Assembly (NCBI GenBank): GCA_017449745.1
Contig: JAFTFD010000328.1
Coordinates: 1 to 40,310, forward strand
Reading direction: 5' to 3'
Source of the DNA: Lachnospiraceae bacterium
Lineage (GTDB): Bacteria > Bacillota > Clostridia > Lachnospirales > Lachnospiraceae
Length of the DNA stretch: 40,310 bases
In this document: in pieces, positions 1 to 7,321 of the stretch
Layout: each line of letters begins with the position of its first letter
Numbering within the stretch: the first letter of the stretch is position 1
Made by a program: the position numbers and the translations under genes
Notes under the pieces: generated by a model
What the model was told of the DNA's origin: nothing
Seen by the model: only the letters and a program-made list of their open reading frames with translations
Databases searched by the model: none

Positions 1-150
1 GCGACGCTGAAAAGATTTTATAGATATGCTGACACAGTTGTTCTAAGAGCAGAGAATCCAGCCTACAAAGAAATGGAGTTCAGGCCGGAGGATCATAAGG
101 ATATTCGTATCCTCGGGAAGGCTGTCGCTTTTCAGAGTGATATCAGATAA
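1..150 (+). CDS. S24-type phage repressor, C-terminal part (continues from window end)
   Basis: Open frame from base 1 to a TAA at 148-150, 49 residues, without a start. The peptide begins ATLKRFYRYADTVVLRAEN and is typical of the last strands of LexA/CI S24 peptidase domains, where the Lys in TLKRF is the expected catalytic lysine. The window's last gene stops at ...GEIAVVAI, exactly where this piece would continue, so the two are read as one repressor gene split by linearising a circular genome. Directly joining the two ends shifts the frame, so a few bases (1 plus a multiple of 3) must be missing. It lies upstream of the integrase on the same strand. Alternative: the tail of an unrelated LexA-like gene, less likely given the fit. 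Confidence 0.85.
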   Translation, partial: ATLKRFYRYADTVVLRAENPAYKEMEFRPEDHKDIRILGKAVAFQSDIR

Positions 151-314
151 CGTGCAGGAAATAAAAAAGATGCACATTAATTAAAATCATCCCGCCGTGC
201 TGCCAACACAACGGGATGTACAGACACCAGCTCCGCGAAGGGAATACTGAGCCTCTCCAAACACAGTATACTCCTTCCGGGGCCTATTAAGCTATACCCG
301 AAAGGAGTTTTATT
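151..314 (+). other. Structured leader between repressor and integrase
   Basis: 164 bases without a convincing gene. It holds two stem-loops on the plus strand: arms 188-194 and 212-218 (CATCCCG/CGGGATG), and a longer one with arms 237-249 and 264-277 (GAAGG and ATACTG with their complements, internal bulge). Neither is followed by a T-run, so they are not ordinary terminators; they may limit read-through translation or mRNA decay of integrase. The integrase ribosome site AAAGGAG sits at about 301-307. No clear promoter was seen, so integrase may be co-transcribed with the repressor. Confidence 0.5.
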
Positions 315-1376
315 ATGCCCACTGCAAGAAAATTGAAGTCGGGATCCTGGCATTGCTCCGTCTTTTCACATTATGAATGGGTAGATGGAAAGAAGAAGCG
401 AAAGTATGAATCCTTCACCTGCTCCACGCCCGGACGTAAAGGAAAAGCGGAATGCGAGCGCATGGCCTCCGAGTGGCTGTATAACAGCCGCAGAGCAAGG
501 GCCGCTGACTTCACTGTCCAGGAATCATTGGAGCGCTATCTGGCCGCAAAGGAGCACGTTCTGTCTCCGTCTACGATCAAGACCTATACGCAGTATAAAG
601 ACAGTTACTTTGCCGTGATCGGCCCGCTGCTCCTGCGCCAGATCGATGACGAAGATGTGCAGGCATGGGTGTCCGGCCTTGCGGAAACCCGCGCACCAAA
701 GACCGTAAAGAATGTATATAACTTTTTTACTGCTGCCTGTGATATGTTTGGGAAAGGAGATTTTAAAGTGACACTGCCTCAGAAGAAGAAATCGAAGCTC
801 TATACTCCAACTGACGAAGAAATTGAGAAACTGCTCGAGTACTTGAATAAGCCCCAGAAAGCGGAGCTCCGCCGCGCGGTTATGCTCTCCGCGTTCTGTT
901 CCCTGCGCCGAAGTGAGATCTGCGCTCTGACTGATAAGGATATTGTCGGCAACCGGCTGCTGATCAGCAAAGCAGTTGTCCGAGATAAAGACGGTCTCTG
1001 GGTGACGAAGGTGCCCAAAACCACAGATTCTTACAGATATGTCGATGTGCCGGACTTCCTCATGGAAGAGCTCCGGACGATCAAAGGTCCGCTTGTGAGC
1101 TGCAAGCCCAACCAGATCACCAACAGGTTCGTCGACGCTATAAAATACAGCGGATGCCCTCACTTCCGCTTCCACGACCTGAGGCACTACTACGTAAGTA
1201 TATCTCACGCGCTCGGAATCCCGGATGCCTACATCATGGAGAACGGCGGATGGAAGACGGATCATGTCATGAAATCCGTTTATCTCTCTACGATGGATGA
1301 TCGCAGGAAGAAGGAACAAGAGAAGCTCCAGCAGCATTTCAGCGCTATGCAAAACAAAATGCAAAACGGAGCCTGA
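315..1376 (+). CDS. int: Tyrosine recombinase integrase
   Basis: 353 residues. Integrates and excises the phage at attP, which lies directly downstream. N-terminal arm-binding/AP2-like region (about 1-62), core-binding SAM-like domain (about 65-150), catalytic domain (about 165-345). Catalytic set visible: Arg198 in SLRRSE, Lys235 in VPKT, His287 and Arg290 in HDLRH, Trp313 in GGWK, nucleophile Tyr323 in SVYLS. Start ATG preceded by AAAGGAG. The 3' end of the gene (codons for QNKMQN) contains two integrase arm-type repeats, so coding and attP overlap. Family assignment is firm; no excisionase is recognised with certainty nearby. Confidence 0.96.
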   Translation: MPTARKLKSGSWHCSVFSHYEWVDGKKKRKYESFTCSTPGRKGKAECERMASEWLYNSRRARAADFTVQESLERYLAAKEHVLSPSTIKTYTQYKDSYFAVIGPLLLRQIDDEDVQAWVSGLAETRAPKTVKNVYNFFTAACDMFGKGDFKVTLPQKKKSKLYTPTDEEIEKLLEYLNKPQKAELRRAVMLSAFCSLRRSEICALTDKDIVGNRLLISKAVVRDKDGLWVTKVPKTTDSYRYVDVPDFLMEELRTIKGPLVSCKPNQITNRFVDAIKYSGCPHFRFHDLRHYYVSISHALGIPDAYIMENGGWKTDHVMKSVYLSTMDDRRKKEQEKLQQHFSAMQNKMQNGA

Positions 1377-1574
1377 TTTAGTCGATAAATACGGACTTTG
1401 CGTGCAGGTTCAAGTCCTGTTATCCGCACTCGTTTCAAGAATCCCGTATCTATCGGGATTCTTATTTTTTTCCTTAAATAAAGGATTTTCTTTGTTTCAT
1501 TATCGTAACGAAAATTGCTCTAACGCAACTTGTATTGCATATTTGCGATTCTATGCAAAACGTTATGCAAAACG
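1347..1574 (+). other. attP: attP: tRNA-Leu 3'-end core flanked by paired integrase arm sites
   Basis: Core: 1391-1430 reads as the 3' part of a Firmicute tRNA-Leu: variable-arm end, T stem-loop (GCAGG, TTCAAGT, CCTGT at 1404-1420) and the acceptor 3' strand TATCCGCA, but no 5' half of a tRNA precedes it. A tRNA-like terminator follows (1437-1472). Arms: ATGCAAAAC occurs at 1347-1355 and 1359-1367 (inside int) and again at 1553-1561 and 1565-1573, each pair at the same 12-bp step and in direct orientation. This is the layout of arm-type integrase sites around a crossover core. Integration would rebuild the host tRNA-Leu 3' end. The exact core ends cannot be fixed without the bacterial attB. 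Confidence 0.85.
1437..1472 (+). terminator. Intrinsic terminator behind attP/int
   Basis: Ten-base-pair stem AAGAATCCCG (1437-1446) with CGGGATTCTT (1454-1463), seven-base loop, followed by A and a T-run. It would end the repressor-integrase transcript. Because it sits right after the tRNA-Leu fragment it may also be the terminator of the host tRNA gene carried as part of the attachment core. Confidence 0.85.
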
Positions 1575-1603
1575 AAATTGCTCCAGTATCTTCCTTATAT
1601 ATA

Positions 1604-1641
1604 TCAAAATAAGCCCCGGAAGGATTCTCCTGCCGGGGCTT
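1604..1641 (-). terminator. Intrinsic terminator of the minus-strand late operon
   Basis: Arms 1611-1619 and 1633-1641 (AAGCCCCGG/CCGGGGCTT) form a nine-base-pair stem; read on the minus strand it is followed by ATTTTG. It lies 43 bases past the endolysin stop and faces the plus-strand terminator behind int, so the two transcripts converge here. Confidence 0.8.
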
Positions 1642-1684
1642 AAATATGCGAAAAACAGATGCGCGCAGAGCTGCTCTTCTTAAT

Positions 1685-4381
1685 TTATACGGGATAGATC
1701 TTCCTGCCGTAGCTGTCGAATACGCTGTATCCCGGATGCTTGTCGGCCATGTCCAGCGCATTCACAAGGTATTTGTGGGCGCTGATCTGGCTCTTAGCGT
1801 TACCCCAGCTCTTCCGAACACGGAACCACCCGGAATACGAATCCGGATACACCGGTACTCCGTGATCGTCATACAGCTCATAACCGGTGCCACTCTCGTC
1901 AGCTTTCATGATGCCGTTCCTGGGATTGCGGTATGCTCCCTTCTGGGACTTCAGATCAGTCCACGATTTCCGGACACGGAACAGTCCATCAGTGCCCGGC
2001 TTTGCAGATGACTGCTGTGTGGCCGTTGCCGCCGCTGTCGTTCCGGATGTTCCGGCAGCGGAAGGTTTGTAAGTCGTGTTGTACTTTGTAAGATCGTACT
2101 GCTCGATCAGCTTGCACAGCTTGCTGACGTAATCGGTAGCCGTAGCATAACCGCCGTCCTTGATGATCTTGGCGGCCTTCTTATAGTCCGTGCATCCCTG
2201 CAGACCATTGTACCTCAGCGAAGATCCGTTCTTCGCCCCGATCAGGTAAGCGGAGTGATCGTTCACGGACGCCTCCCAGGATCCATACGCCCGGAAGTCA
2301 GCGTGTACCGTTGCCGGCCCGGAAGCGTAGACTTCTTTGGTCTGCTTGCTGTATACAGACTTCCCGTCCCACGATGATCCGCTCCATGTGTTCCCGGACA
2401 GCGATTTCTTCATGCCAAACAAATTGTTGGCATTGACCGCCAGTTCGCTCTTGCCCCATCCGGATTCCAGGATCGCCTGTGCGATCGTGACGCATGCCAG
2501 GATCCCGTTCTTCGCCATGTCAACCTTGGCCATCGGGCCGATCTTTGCAATAAATTTCTCCTGATCAGTCTGCGGATCTGCAGATGCAGCCGGTGTGGTG
2601 GCCGTAGTTGCCGATGTAGTTGCAGGATACACCTGCTTACCGGTCTCATCGAATACCTTGTATCCGGGATTCTTATCTACGCACTCCTTGGCATTGGCCA
2701 GAACTGTATAGGCTCCGATCTGGGAAGCCGTATCACCCCAGGATTTGCGCACCCGATAGAAGATCTTGCCAAAGGGAACGTCAAAGGTTCTTGTCTTAGT
2801 CCCCTGAGAGACGGTCATCTTACCGCCCTTGATCACCGCTTTAATATCCGCATCCAACTGCCAGACCTCAATACCTTCCTCGATCATCCGTCCTGCGCCA
2901 TAACGGGTAAACTCGCAGTTGCCGGGTCCACCCTTGACGTTGTTGCAGCCGACAGCCAGTTTCACGCCCTTCTTTACGAACGTCCTCGCAGATGTCCTGT
3001 TACCGTTGTTCATGTGGTGCCCGGCCTCAACTACATAGATGTCACCGCAGTCATCTACGGCATCCATCCCGGAAGCGTCCCCGACCAGGAGCACATGTGC
3101 CTGACGGTTGTACATGCAGATGGATCCATCGTTCAGATACGCCCATGCGTGGCCGTCATCGTACTCCGATGACCACTTGGTAGGCTGATGCCGGTTGACC
3201 TCGAACTGGATCTCACCGCAGGTGACTATATCGCCTGTCTTGACATAGTGGATCTTCGTACCCTTGGCCTTCGCCTTGTCGATCAGTTTCTGCAGGTATG
3301 CCTTGTCACCTGCCGCAGACCTTCCGTTCTCAGTTCCATCTCCTGCCAATTTCAGCGATGCAGGGTCATACACGTACAGGTGCTCAAGTGTCAGCTTCGG
3401 CGTCTCCAGGATCTGGAAGATGCCTCCGAGATGATCACCATGCGCATGCGTCCCGACTGCGCTCACACTGTAAAGGCCGTTGTCAAGCAGGAAGCTGATC
3501 AGCTTATTGCAGGCTCCGGATCCTTTCGTGTAGGCGTCAACTAAAATAGCATTCTTATTCTGATCATACCAGACAACTCCTGCCCCGTGGGAATCATACG
3601 GGGATTCCTTCCGGGTATAGCCGGGATAAAAGAAGCGCATTTCCTTAACCTTGGATCCGGATCCCTCGGAATAGCGATAGATCTCTTTGCCCTCCCAGTC
3701 GAATACTGCGTACTTGGCACCGGCATTGTTCGCCTCTGCGATCGCATTATCCAGGATCAGGTAAGCGCCGATCTGAGATGCGGAGTCAGCCCATGTCTTC
3801 CGGACACGATAGAACTTCCTCTCCGTGCTTGTAGTGGTTGCTGTGGTAGCTGTCCCGGATCCGATGGACTTCTTGAACTTCTCCCATTCAGAGGATCCTC
3901 CGACCGCTCCCCATCCGGGGACTCTGGGGCAGCTCTTGCCGGTGACATCATAGTGACGGATCACATTATCAGCGGATACCCCGAATTTCTGCATCAGGTA
4001 TTTGGTCAGCTCGATGGCCGCATTGACAGCCTTTTCCGTGAACTCCCAGTTGGAGCCGTTGTTATGCGTACAGATCTCGATCCCGATACTGTTGGCGTTT
4101 GTGCATTTTCCATAGTACGGGTGATGACTGGATTCCAGGGAGCCTCCGCAATGCCATGCGTACCATTTCGCAGGATCGCAATACTCGCAGATGACTCCAT
4201 CCCTGCCGACAAAGTAGTGAGCCGATGCGCTTCTGTTGCCGCCATTGAAGTATGTCACGTTGTTCTGGGCCGTCCCCTCGGATCCCGTGTAGTGGATCAC
4301 GATGTACTTGACCTTCTCAGATCTCTCACGGCAGTTTCTGTAGGCGGTAAAATTACTGTTCTTGATGATATTGATACTCAT
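1685..4381 (-). CDS. Multidomain endolysin: amidase, metallo-beta-lactamase-fold, glucosaminidase
   Basis: 898 residues from the ATG at 4381 (ribosome site GGAGG five bases upstream; an in-frame extension to 4492 would run through a terminator and is rejected). Domains: Amidase_2/PGRP type at about 23-160 with zinc ligands His30, His143 and Cys151; repeat 1 at 189-237; metallo-beta-lactamase fold at about 248-540 with THAHGDHLGG at 311-320, Asp435 in VGDASG and His455/456; repeat 2 at 540-586; Lyz/GH73-type glucosaminidase at about 605-765 with Glu639 in ILESGWG; repeats 3 and 4 at 799-846 and 851-897. The four repeats start [FY]RVRK[ST]W and are probably cell-wall binding. No signal peptide, so release should need the holin. 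The amidase and glucosaminidase calls are strong; the role of the central domain is unknown. Confidence 0.93.
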   Translation of the reverse strand: MSINIIKNSNFTAYRNCRERSEKVKYIVIHYTGSEGTAQNNVTYFNGGNRSASAHYFVGRDGVICEYCDPAKWYAWHCGGSLESSHHPYYGKCTNANSIGIEICTHNNGSNWEFTEKAVNAAIELTKYLMQKFGVSADNVIRHYDVTGKSCPRVPGWGAVGGSSEWEKFKKSIGSGTATTATTTSTERKFYRVRKTWADSASQIGAYLILDNAIAEANNAGAKYAVFDWEGKEIYRYSEGSGSKVKEMRFFYPGYTRKESPYDSHGAGVVWYDQNKNAILVDAYTKGSGACNKLISFLLDNGLYSVSAVGTHAHGDHLGGIFQILETPKLTLEHLYVYDPASLKLAGDGTENGRSAAGDKAYLQKLIDKAKAKGTKIHYVKTGDIVTCGEIQFEVNRHQPTKWSSEYDDGHAWAYLNDGSICMYNRQAHVLLVGDASGMDAVDDCGDIYVVEAGHHMNNGNRTSARTFVKKGVKLAVGCNNVKGGPGNCEFTRYGAGRMIEEGIEVWQLDADIKAVIKGGKMTVSQGTKTRTFDVPFGKIFYRVRKSWGDTASQIGAYTVLANAKECVDKNPGYKVFDETGKQVYPATTSATTATTPAASADPQTDQEKFIAKIGPMAKVDMAKNGILACVTIAQAILESGWGKSELAVNANNLFGMKKSLSGNTWSGSSWDGKSVYSKQTKEVYASGPATVHADFRAYGSWEASVNDHSAYLIGAKNGSSLRYNGLQGCTDYKKAAKIIKDGGYATATDYVSKLCKLIEQYDLTKYNTTYKPSAAGTSGTTAAATATQQSSAKPGTDGLFRVRKSWTDLKSQKGAYRNPRNGIMKADESGTGYELYDDHGVPVYPDSYSGWFRVRKSWGNAKSQISAHKYLVNALDMADKHPGYSVFDSYGRKIYPV

Positions 4382-4395
4382 GCCTTCCTCCATAT

Positions 4396-4419
4396 AAAAA
4401 AAGAGGCCCGAAGGCCTCT
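4396..4419 (-). terminator. Intrinsic terminator between holin and endolysin
   Basis: On the minus strand: AGAGGCC, loop TTCG, GGCCTCT, then seven T residues. It lies between the holin stop and the endolysin ribosome site, so endolysin must be made by read-through, antitermination or an undetected promoter. Confidence 0.85.
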
Positions 4420-4451
4420 CTGCTTTTATCGTTATCTCTCTGCATTTATCA

Positions 4452-4787
4452 TTATTCGTTTTTGGCTGTAGCTCCGATCTCCTTAACCGCATTCATCTGC
4501 TTTACAGCGGCCTCGATCATAACGTCAATCTCCTCATCAGACAGCGCCAGGTTTTTCTGTTCGAGGAGTTGCTTAATAAATCTCGTAACAATTGCCTTAC
4601 GCTCAGCCCCGGACTGCGCCTGATGCGCCTGCTCCGCCGCAAGGACCGCCTGCATGGCCCAATCGATCAGTACCGACATGGTATCGTTTTCGGTCTTGGC
4701 CTTGAGCCAAGGGATCACATATCTTGTGATCAGCATGGCTACGATCATGATGGTTAATTTAAGCAATTCCATAATAATATCTCTCAT
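4452..4787 (-). CDS. Phage holin, LL-H-type
   Basis: 111 residues. One N-terminal membrane segment (about 6-25, ELLKLTIMIVAMLITRYVIP) followed by a charged, helical cytosolic tail rich in Ala, Glu and Lys, the form of the LL-H holin family. Such proteins open the membrane to let endolysin reach the wall. Start ATG at 4787 has AAAGGAG six bases upstream; a second ATG six codons in could act as an alternative start, as in dual-start holins. Stands directly upstream of the endolysin, separated by a terminator. Confidence 0.8.
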   Translation of the reverse strand: MRDIIMELLKLTIMIVAMLITRYVIPWLKAKTENDTMSVLIDWAMQAVLAAEQAHQAQSGAERKAIVTRFIKQLLEQKNLALSDEEIDVMIEAAVKQMNAVKEIGATAKNE

Positions 4788-4822
4788 AATGTCTCCTTTC
4801 TGTGCCCCACTGCGGGTATCTT

Positions 4823-5254
4823 TCAGCTTTCCATTTCTCTCTTATGCGCCTGTTTGTTGATATAGTCCTGTATGGTTTCCTTGGCTGCTTTTGTTGGACC
4901 ATTGGCCCCCAGTTCCTGAAGGCCGCCAAGAACACCGAGCATGGCTTGCATGAGAATTTCGCGCTCTTCCAGCGATTCCGTGACGATCTGCTCCATGCCT
5001 TTCTTCCACCTGTCCATGTCATTGAGGCGCGTATAATCAATGTCGAGTTTGGCTTTGATCTCACTTATGTCTTTCTCGATGACTGTGAGCCTCTCACTTA
5101 CCGTCTTGTCATTGACTTCTTTTACGGCTGCCCCTGATACGCGCCGTTTGAATTCCGGCCACTCCTTATAAATGAAGAATCCGAAAAGAAACGCCATCGC
5201 CAGCCACGCAAGCGCCTGCCCCGATGAAATGAACTGTTCTACAATGTGCTCCAA
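4823..5254 (-). CDS. Membrane-anchored coiled-coil protein of the lysis cassette
   Basis: 143 residues from a TTG at 5254, preferred because GGAGG lies eight bases upstream; a TTG at 5269 would add five residues but has no ribosome site. One hydrophobic segment near the N-terminus (ALAWLAMAFLFGFFIY), then a long charged helical region with heptad-like spacing (about 50-130). No enzyme motif. Size, topology and place next to the holin suggest a holin partner, antiholin or haemolysin XhlA-like protein; this is inference from context. Confidence 0.65.
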   Translation of the reverse strand: MEHIVEQFISSGQALAWLAMAFLFGFFIYKEWPEFKRRVSGAAVKEVNDKTVSERLTVIEKDISEIKAKLDIDYTRLNDMDRWKKGMEQIVTESLEEREILMQAMLGVLGGLQELGANGPTKAAKETIQDYINKQAHKREMES

Positions 5255-5280
5255 TGTTTTATCCTCCAAAGGTTCCCATG

Positions 5281-5305
5281 AAAAGAGCGTCCCGAAGGAC
5301 GCTCT
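5281..5305 (-). terminator. Intrinsic terminator between C39-like gene and lysis genes
   Basis: On the minus strand: AGAGCGTCC, loop TTCG, GGACGCTCT with a TTTT tail. It sits just before the ribosome site of the next gene. A nine-base-pair stem with a UUCG tetraloop is stable, although the T-run is short. Confidence 0.75.
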
Positions 5306-5329
5306 GATTAATAAGTTCTTTTATAATTC

Positions 5330-5343
5330 TTGCGCCGGCGCAA
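5330..5343. repeat. 14-bp palindrome, copy 1 (intergenic)
   Basis: Perfect palindrome TTGCGCCGGCGCAA, starting one base after the stop of the C39-like gene. The same 14 bases occur at 19300-19313 and 31583-31596, and a near copy at 36827-36842. It is too compact to be a usual terminator and has no T-run. A DNA-binding or modification site is possible. Confidence 0.8.
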
Positions 5344-5808
5344 TCATTCCCACGGAAAATCCACGTCAATTACCTTGATATCCTTTTTGTCGAAATCACT
5401 AGGTTCTCCATTGAAGATAGCGACGTTAGAGAAAAATGATTTGACAAGCCCGCGGCTCAGTCTGTAACGTCCTTTGTCCGGATCACAGATCACCACCTTG
5501 CCATTGTCATCAATTCCACAACAGACGACAAAGTGTCTGTATTTCCACCAAAGGATTCCGGGGCGATCAGCGTATATGACATCGTCAACAGTATCCTCTC
5601 CGACACATTTGCAGGTCCAAAGCGGTAAGCCGTGTAGGGCCGCAACTCTCATGATGTCTCCGGCTGTGCATCCAAAAATACGGGTGTTGCATTCTTTAAT
5701 AAGCTGATCGAGCTCTACACTGATATTATAGTATTCAAGCAACATTTTAATCGCCGTAGCTCCGCAGTCGTTCGATCTTTCAGACGTGATCGGTTTAACA
5801 TCATACAT
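5344..5808 (-). CDS. C39-like papain-fold cysteine peptidase
   Basis: 154 residues. The N-terminus has DCGATAIKMLLEYY (from about 14), the Cys-containing helix of C39-like/papain-fold proteins, and residues about 90-113 hold RHFVVCCGID...VVICDPDKG, the expected His and Asp/Asn region. This matches stand-alone Peptidase_C39_2 proteins rather than ABC-transporter fusions. Neither signal peptide nor membrane segment is present. It lies between tail-fibre-type genes and the lysis cassette, so it may process a tail or lysis protein or act on host wall peptides. Start ATG at 5808 has GGAGG upstream. Fold is likely, substrate unknown. Confidence 0.8.
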   Translation of the reverse strand: MYDVKPITSERSNDCGATAIKMLLEYYNISVELDQLIKECNTRIFGCTAGDIMRVAALHGLPLWTCKCVGEDTVDDVIYADRPGILWWKYRHFVVCCGIDDNGKVVICDPDKGRYRLSRGLVKSFFSNVAIFNGEPSDFDKKDIKVIDVDFPWE

Positions 5809-5825
5809 TTGACCACCTCCCTATC

Positions 5826-5984
5826 TCATCTAAGCGGATCAACCGGTGTCGCGATCACATCAAACGTTTCTCGCTTGTGCTCTGCAAGCGCTTTACCTTC
5901 TGCATCAAGCGGCTGCAGCTGCTCCCTGCTGATCTCTTTGGCTTTCTGATTCTGAATTCTTGCCATTTCTGTAAGCCTGTCCAT
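5826..5984 (-). CDS. Small hypothetical tail-region protein
   Basis: 52 residues, MDRLTEMARIQNQ... to ...ATPVDPLR, mostly helical and charged. GGAGG stands eight bases before the ATG at 5984, overlapping the end of the preceding gene, and codon use is like its neighbours. Not recognised. Similar small genes that mention a C-terminal 'P-D-P' are common behind tail genes of Clostridia phages, but no role can be given. Confidence 0.65.
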   Translation of the reverse strand: MDRLTEMARIQNQKAKEISREQLQPLDAEGKALAEHKRETFDVIATPVDPLR

Positions 5985-5985
5985 T

Positions 5986-6357
5986 TTATGTGCCTCCATT
6001 CAAAAATGTTATATATCCGCCAGTCGGATAATTGAGCGCATCAAGCATTTCTTCGAGTGCAAGCAGTTCTTCTGATTTTTGGGCTACGTGATACACATCC
6101 TCTATAGTATAGGGATCTACCTGCTTTACAGATGGGATAATGTAATGTGTCTGTCTGTTGAAGTCGATCTCCTTTACGTCATGATGGATGTGTTTGATCC
6201 ACCCCAAGCGTTTACGTTCTTCAGGATTTTCATCAAACCATGCTCTTACGTTCATAACAATGTGTCCTGTAACACTTCCGTCATAGTCATTTCCGGGGCA
6301 GTAAGTTACAGTCCCTTCTTCACTGTACTTTTCATAGGTGTATTTTTCTTCTGCCAT
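5986..6357 (-). CDS. Hypothetical protein behind tail-fibre gene
   Basis: 123 residues. Begins MAEEKYTYEKYSEE and has many aromatic and acidic residues; the middle (HIVMNVRAWFDENPEERKRL) looks like a small globular domain. Proteins of this type often follow the receptor-binding protein and may be fibre chaperones or accessory tail proteins; this is inferred from position only. Ribosome site GAGGAAA before ATG at 6357. Confidence 0.65.
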   Translation of the reverse strand: MAEEKYTYEKYSEEGTVTYCPGNDYDGSVTGHIVMNVRAWFDENPEERKRLGWIKHIHHDVKEIDFNRQTHYIIPSVKQVDPYTIEDVYHVAQKSEELLALEEMLDALNYPTGGYITFLNGGT

Positions 6358-6367
6358 TTCATTTTCC

Positions 6368-7321
6368 TCATGCCGGTATGCTGCTGTGTGTGTTCATGAA
6401 TCGCCACACCTTCGCCCCGGCGACGGCGGTGTAGTGCAGGTTGATCATATTGATCCCTTTTGTCTCGGCCTGCGAGTGCTCAGATGCGACTTTAACGTCT
6501 TCACTGGGTGGAATTAACGTCATACTGTAAGAGTCTGCATGCCTGCATCTGATTTCATACCAGGCCCCATGTTCATCATCCTCAATCTCCGGCAGCATGA
6601 AGACCATCGGACAATCCACGACTTCATTTAACCTGTAAGTTACATTGCGCGTAAGCCCTTCGATGGTTACTTTGCTGTGAACATAATATGTATCTGCAGG
6701 AACAGATTCGCCAGCCGTAACTTCTGCGTGAGAATATGTCTCTCCATCAAATGTGAAATAGATTTTCCCATCCACAAATTTAGTGTCTGTTGTGAGCACA
6801 AACTCCCAGGATACATACTTGTCTGCGTCATACATGTAGAAAGTCACCCTGTAGTCTAAGTTCCTGACTGCAAGGTCCGTGGCCTTGAATATAAACGTCT
6901 CTGTTGACTCCGACCAGTTAACCACTACCGGAACTGACATGGCTGCCGCTCCAAATTTAACCGCAACTTCCACGAAGTCGCTACCGGGCTCCGCGATGAA
7001 TCCTGCTGCTCCTACAACTGTAGTACTCTCTGTCACCACTTCTCCAGTAGGTGCCTTGATTCTGGCAAACGCATACCATCCTTCATCTGTAAGCCCAAAT
7101 TCAGGATACAGCTCTGTGTTTTCAACATATTCAGGTATTCCCACAACCTCGATTGCGGTACCGGCTGCTATTTTAGTATCACCTATTGGCTTTACGCGAA
7201 TCCCCTTGAGCGAGGCCAGCCATTCCAGTTCCGTCCCATCAAATCCATGTTGTTTGGCTATGTCATACGCCGAGTATCCACGAACCAGCTTTCCTTCCAG
7301 CGTCCCTTCCAGATACTGCAT
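6368..7321 (-). CDS. Tail fibre/receptor-binding-like protein
   Basis: 317 residues. The N-terminus holds the motif GYSAYDIAKQHGFDGTELEW at about 15-34 followed by LASLKG, a short module seen in many fibre-like and surface proteins of Firmicutes phages. The rest is rich in beta-strand-type sequence (Thr, Val, aromatic residues) and is probably a beta-sandwich set. Start overlaps the stop of the gene before it. Located at the distal end of the tail module, it may contact the host surface. Binding target cannot be read from sequence. Confidence 0.7.
   Translation of the reverse strand: MQYLEGTLEGKLVRGYSAYDIAKQHGFDGTELEWLASLKGIRVKPIGDTKIAAGTAIEVVGIPEYVENTELYPEFGLTDEGWYAFARIKAPTGEVVTESTTVVGAAGFIAEPGSDFVEVAVKFGAAAMSVPVVVNWSESTETFIFKATDLAVRNLDYRVTFYMYDADKYVSWEFVLTTDTKFVDGKIYFTFDGETYSHAEVTAGESVPADTYYVHSKVTIEGLTRNVTYRLNEVVDCPMVFMLPEIEDDEHGAWYEIRCRHADSYSMTLIPPSEDVKVASEHSQAETKGINMINLHYTAVAGAKVWRFMNTHSSIPA

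Noticed and set aside
1-150. Host chromosomal lexA flanking an integrated prophage
   Set aside because: It fits as the exact continuation of the repressor cut at the other end of the window and lies next to int; no attachment repeat separates it from the phage.
1376-1436. Complete tRNA-Leu gene
   Set aside because: Only the 3' part is present; no acceptor 5' strand, D arm or anticodon arm can be folded upstream.
3587-4471. Long plus-strand frame opposite the endolysin amidase
   Set aside because: The minus strand has clear catalytic motifs; the plus frame has none and no ribosome site.
4382-4492. 37-residue N-terminal extension of the endolysin
   Set aside because: It would translate across an intrinsic terminator, while GGAGG precedes the internal ATG at 4381.
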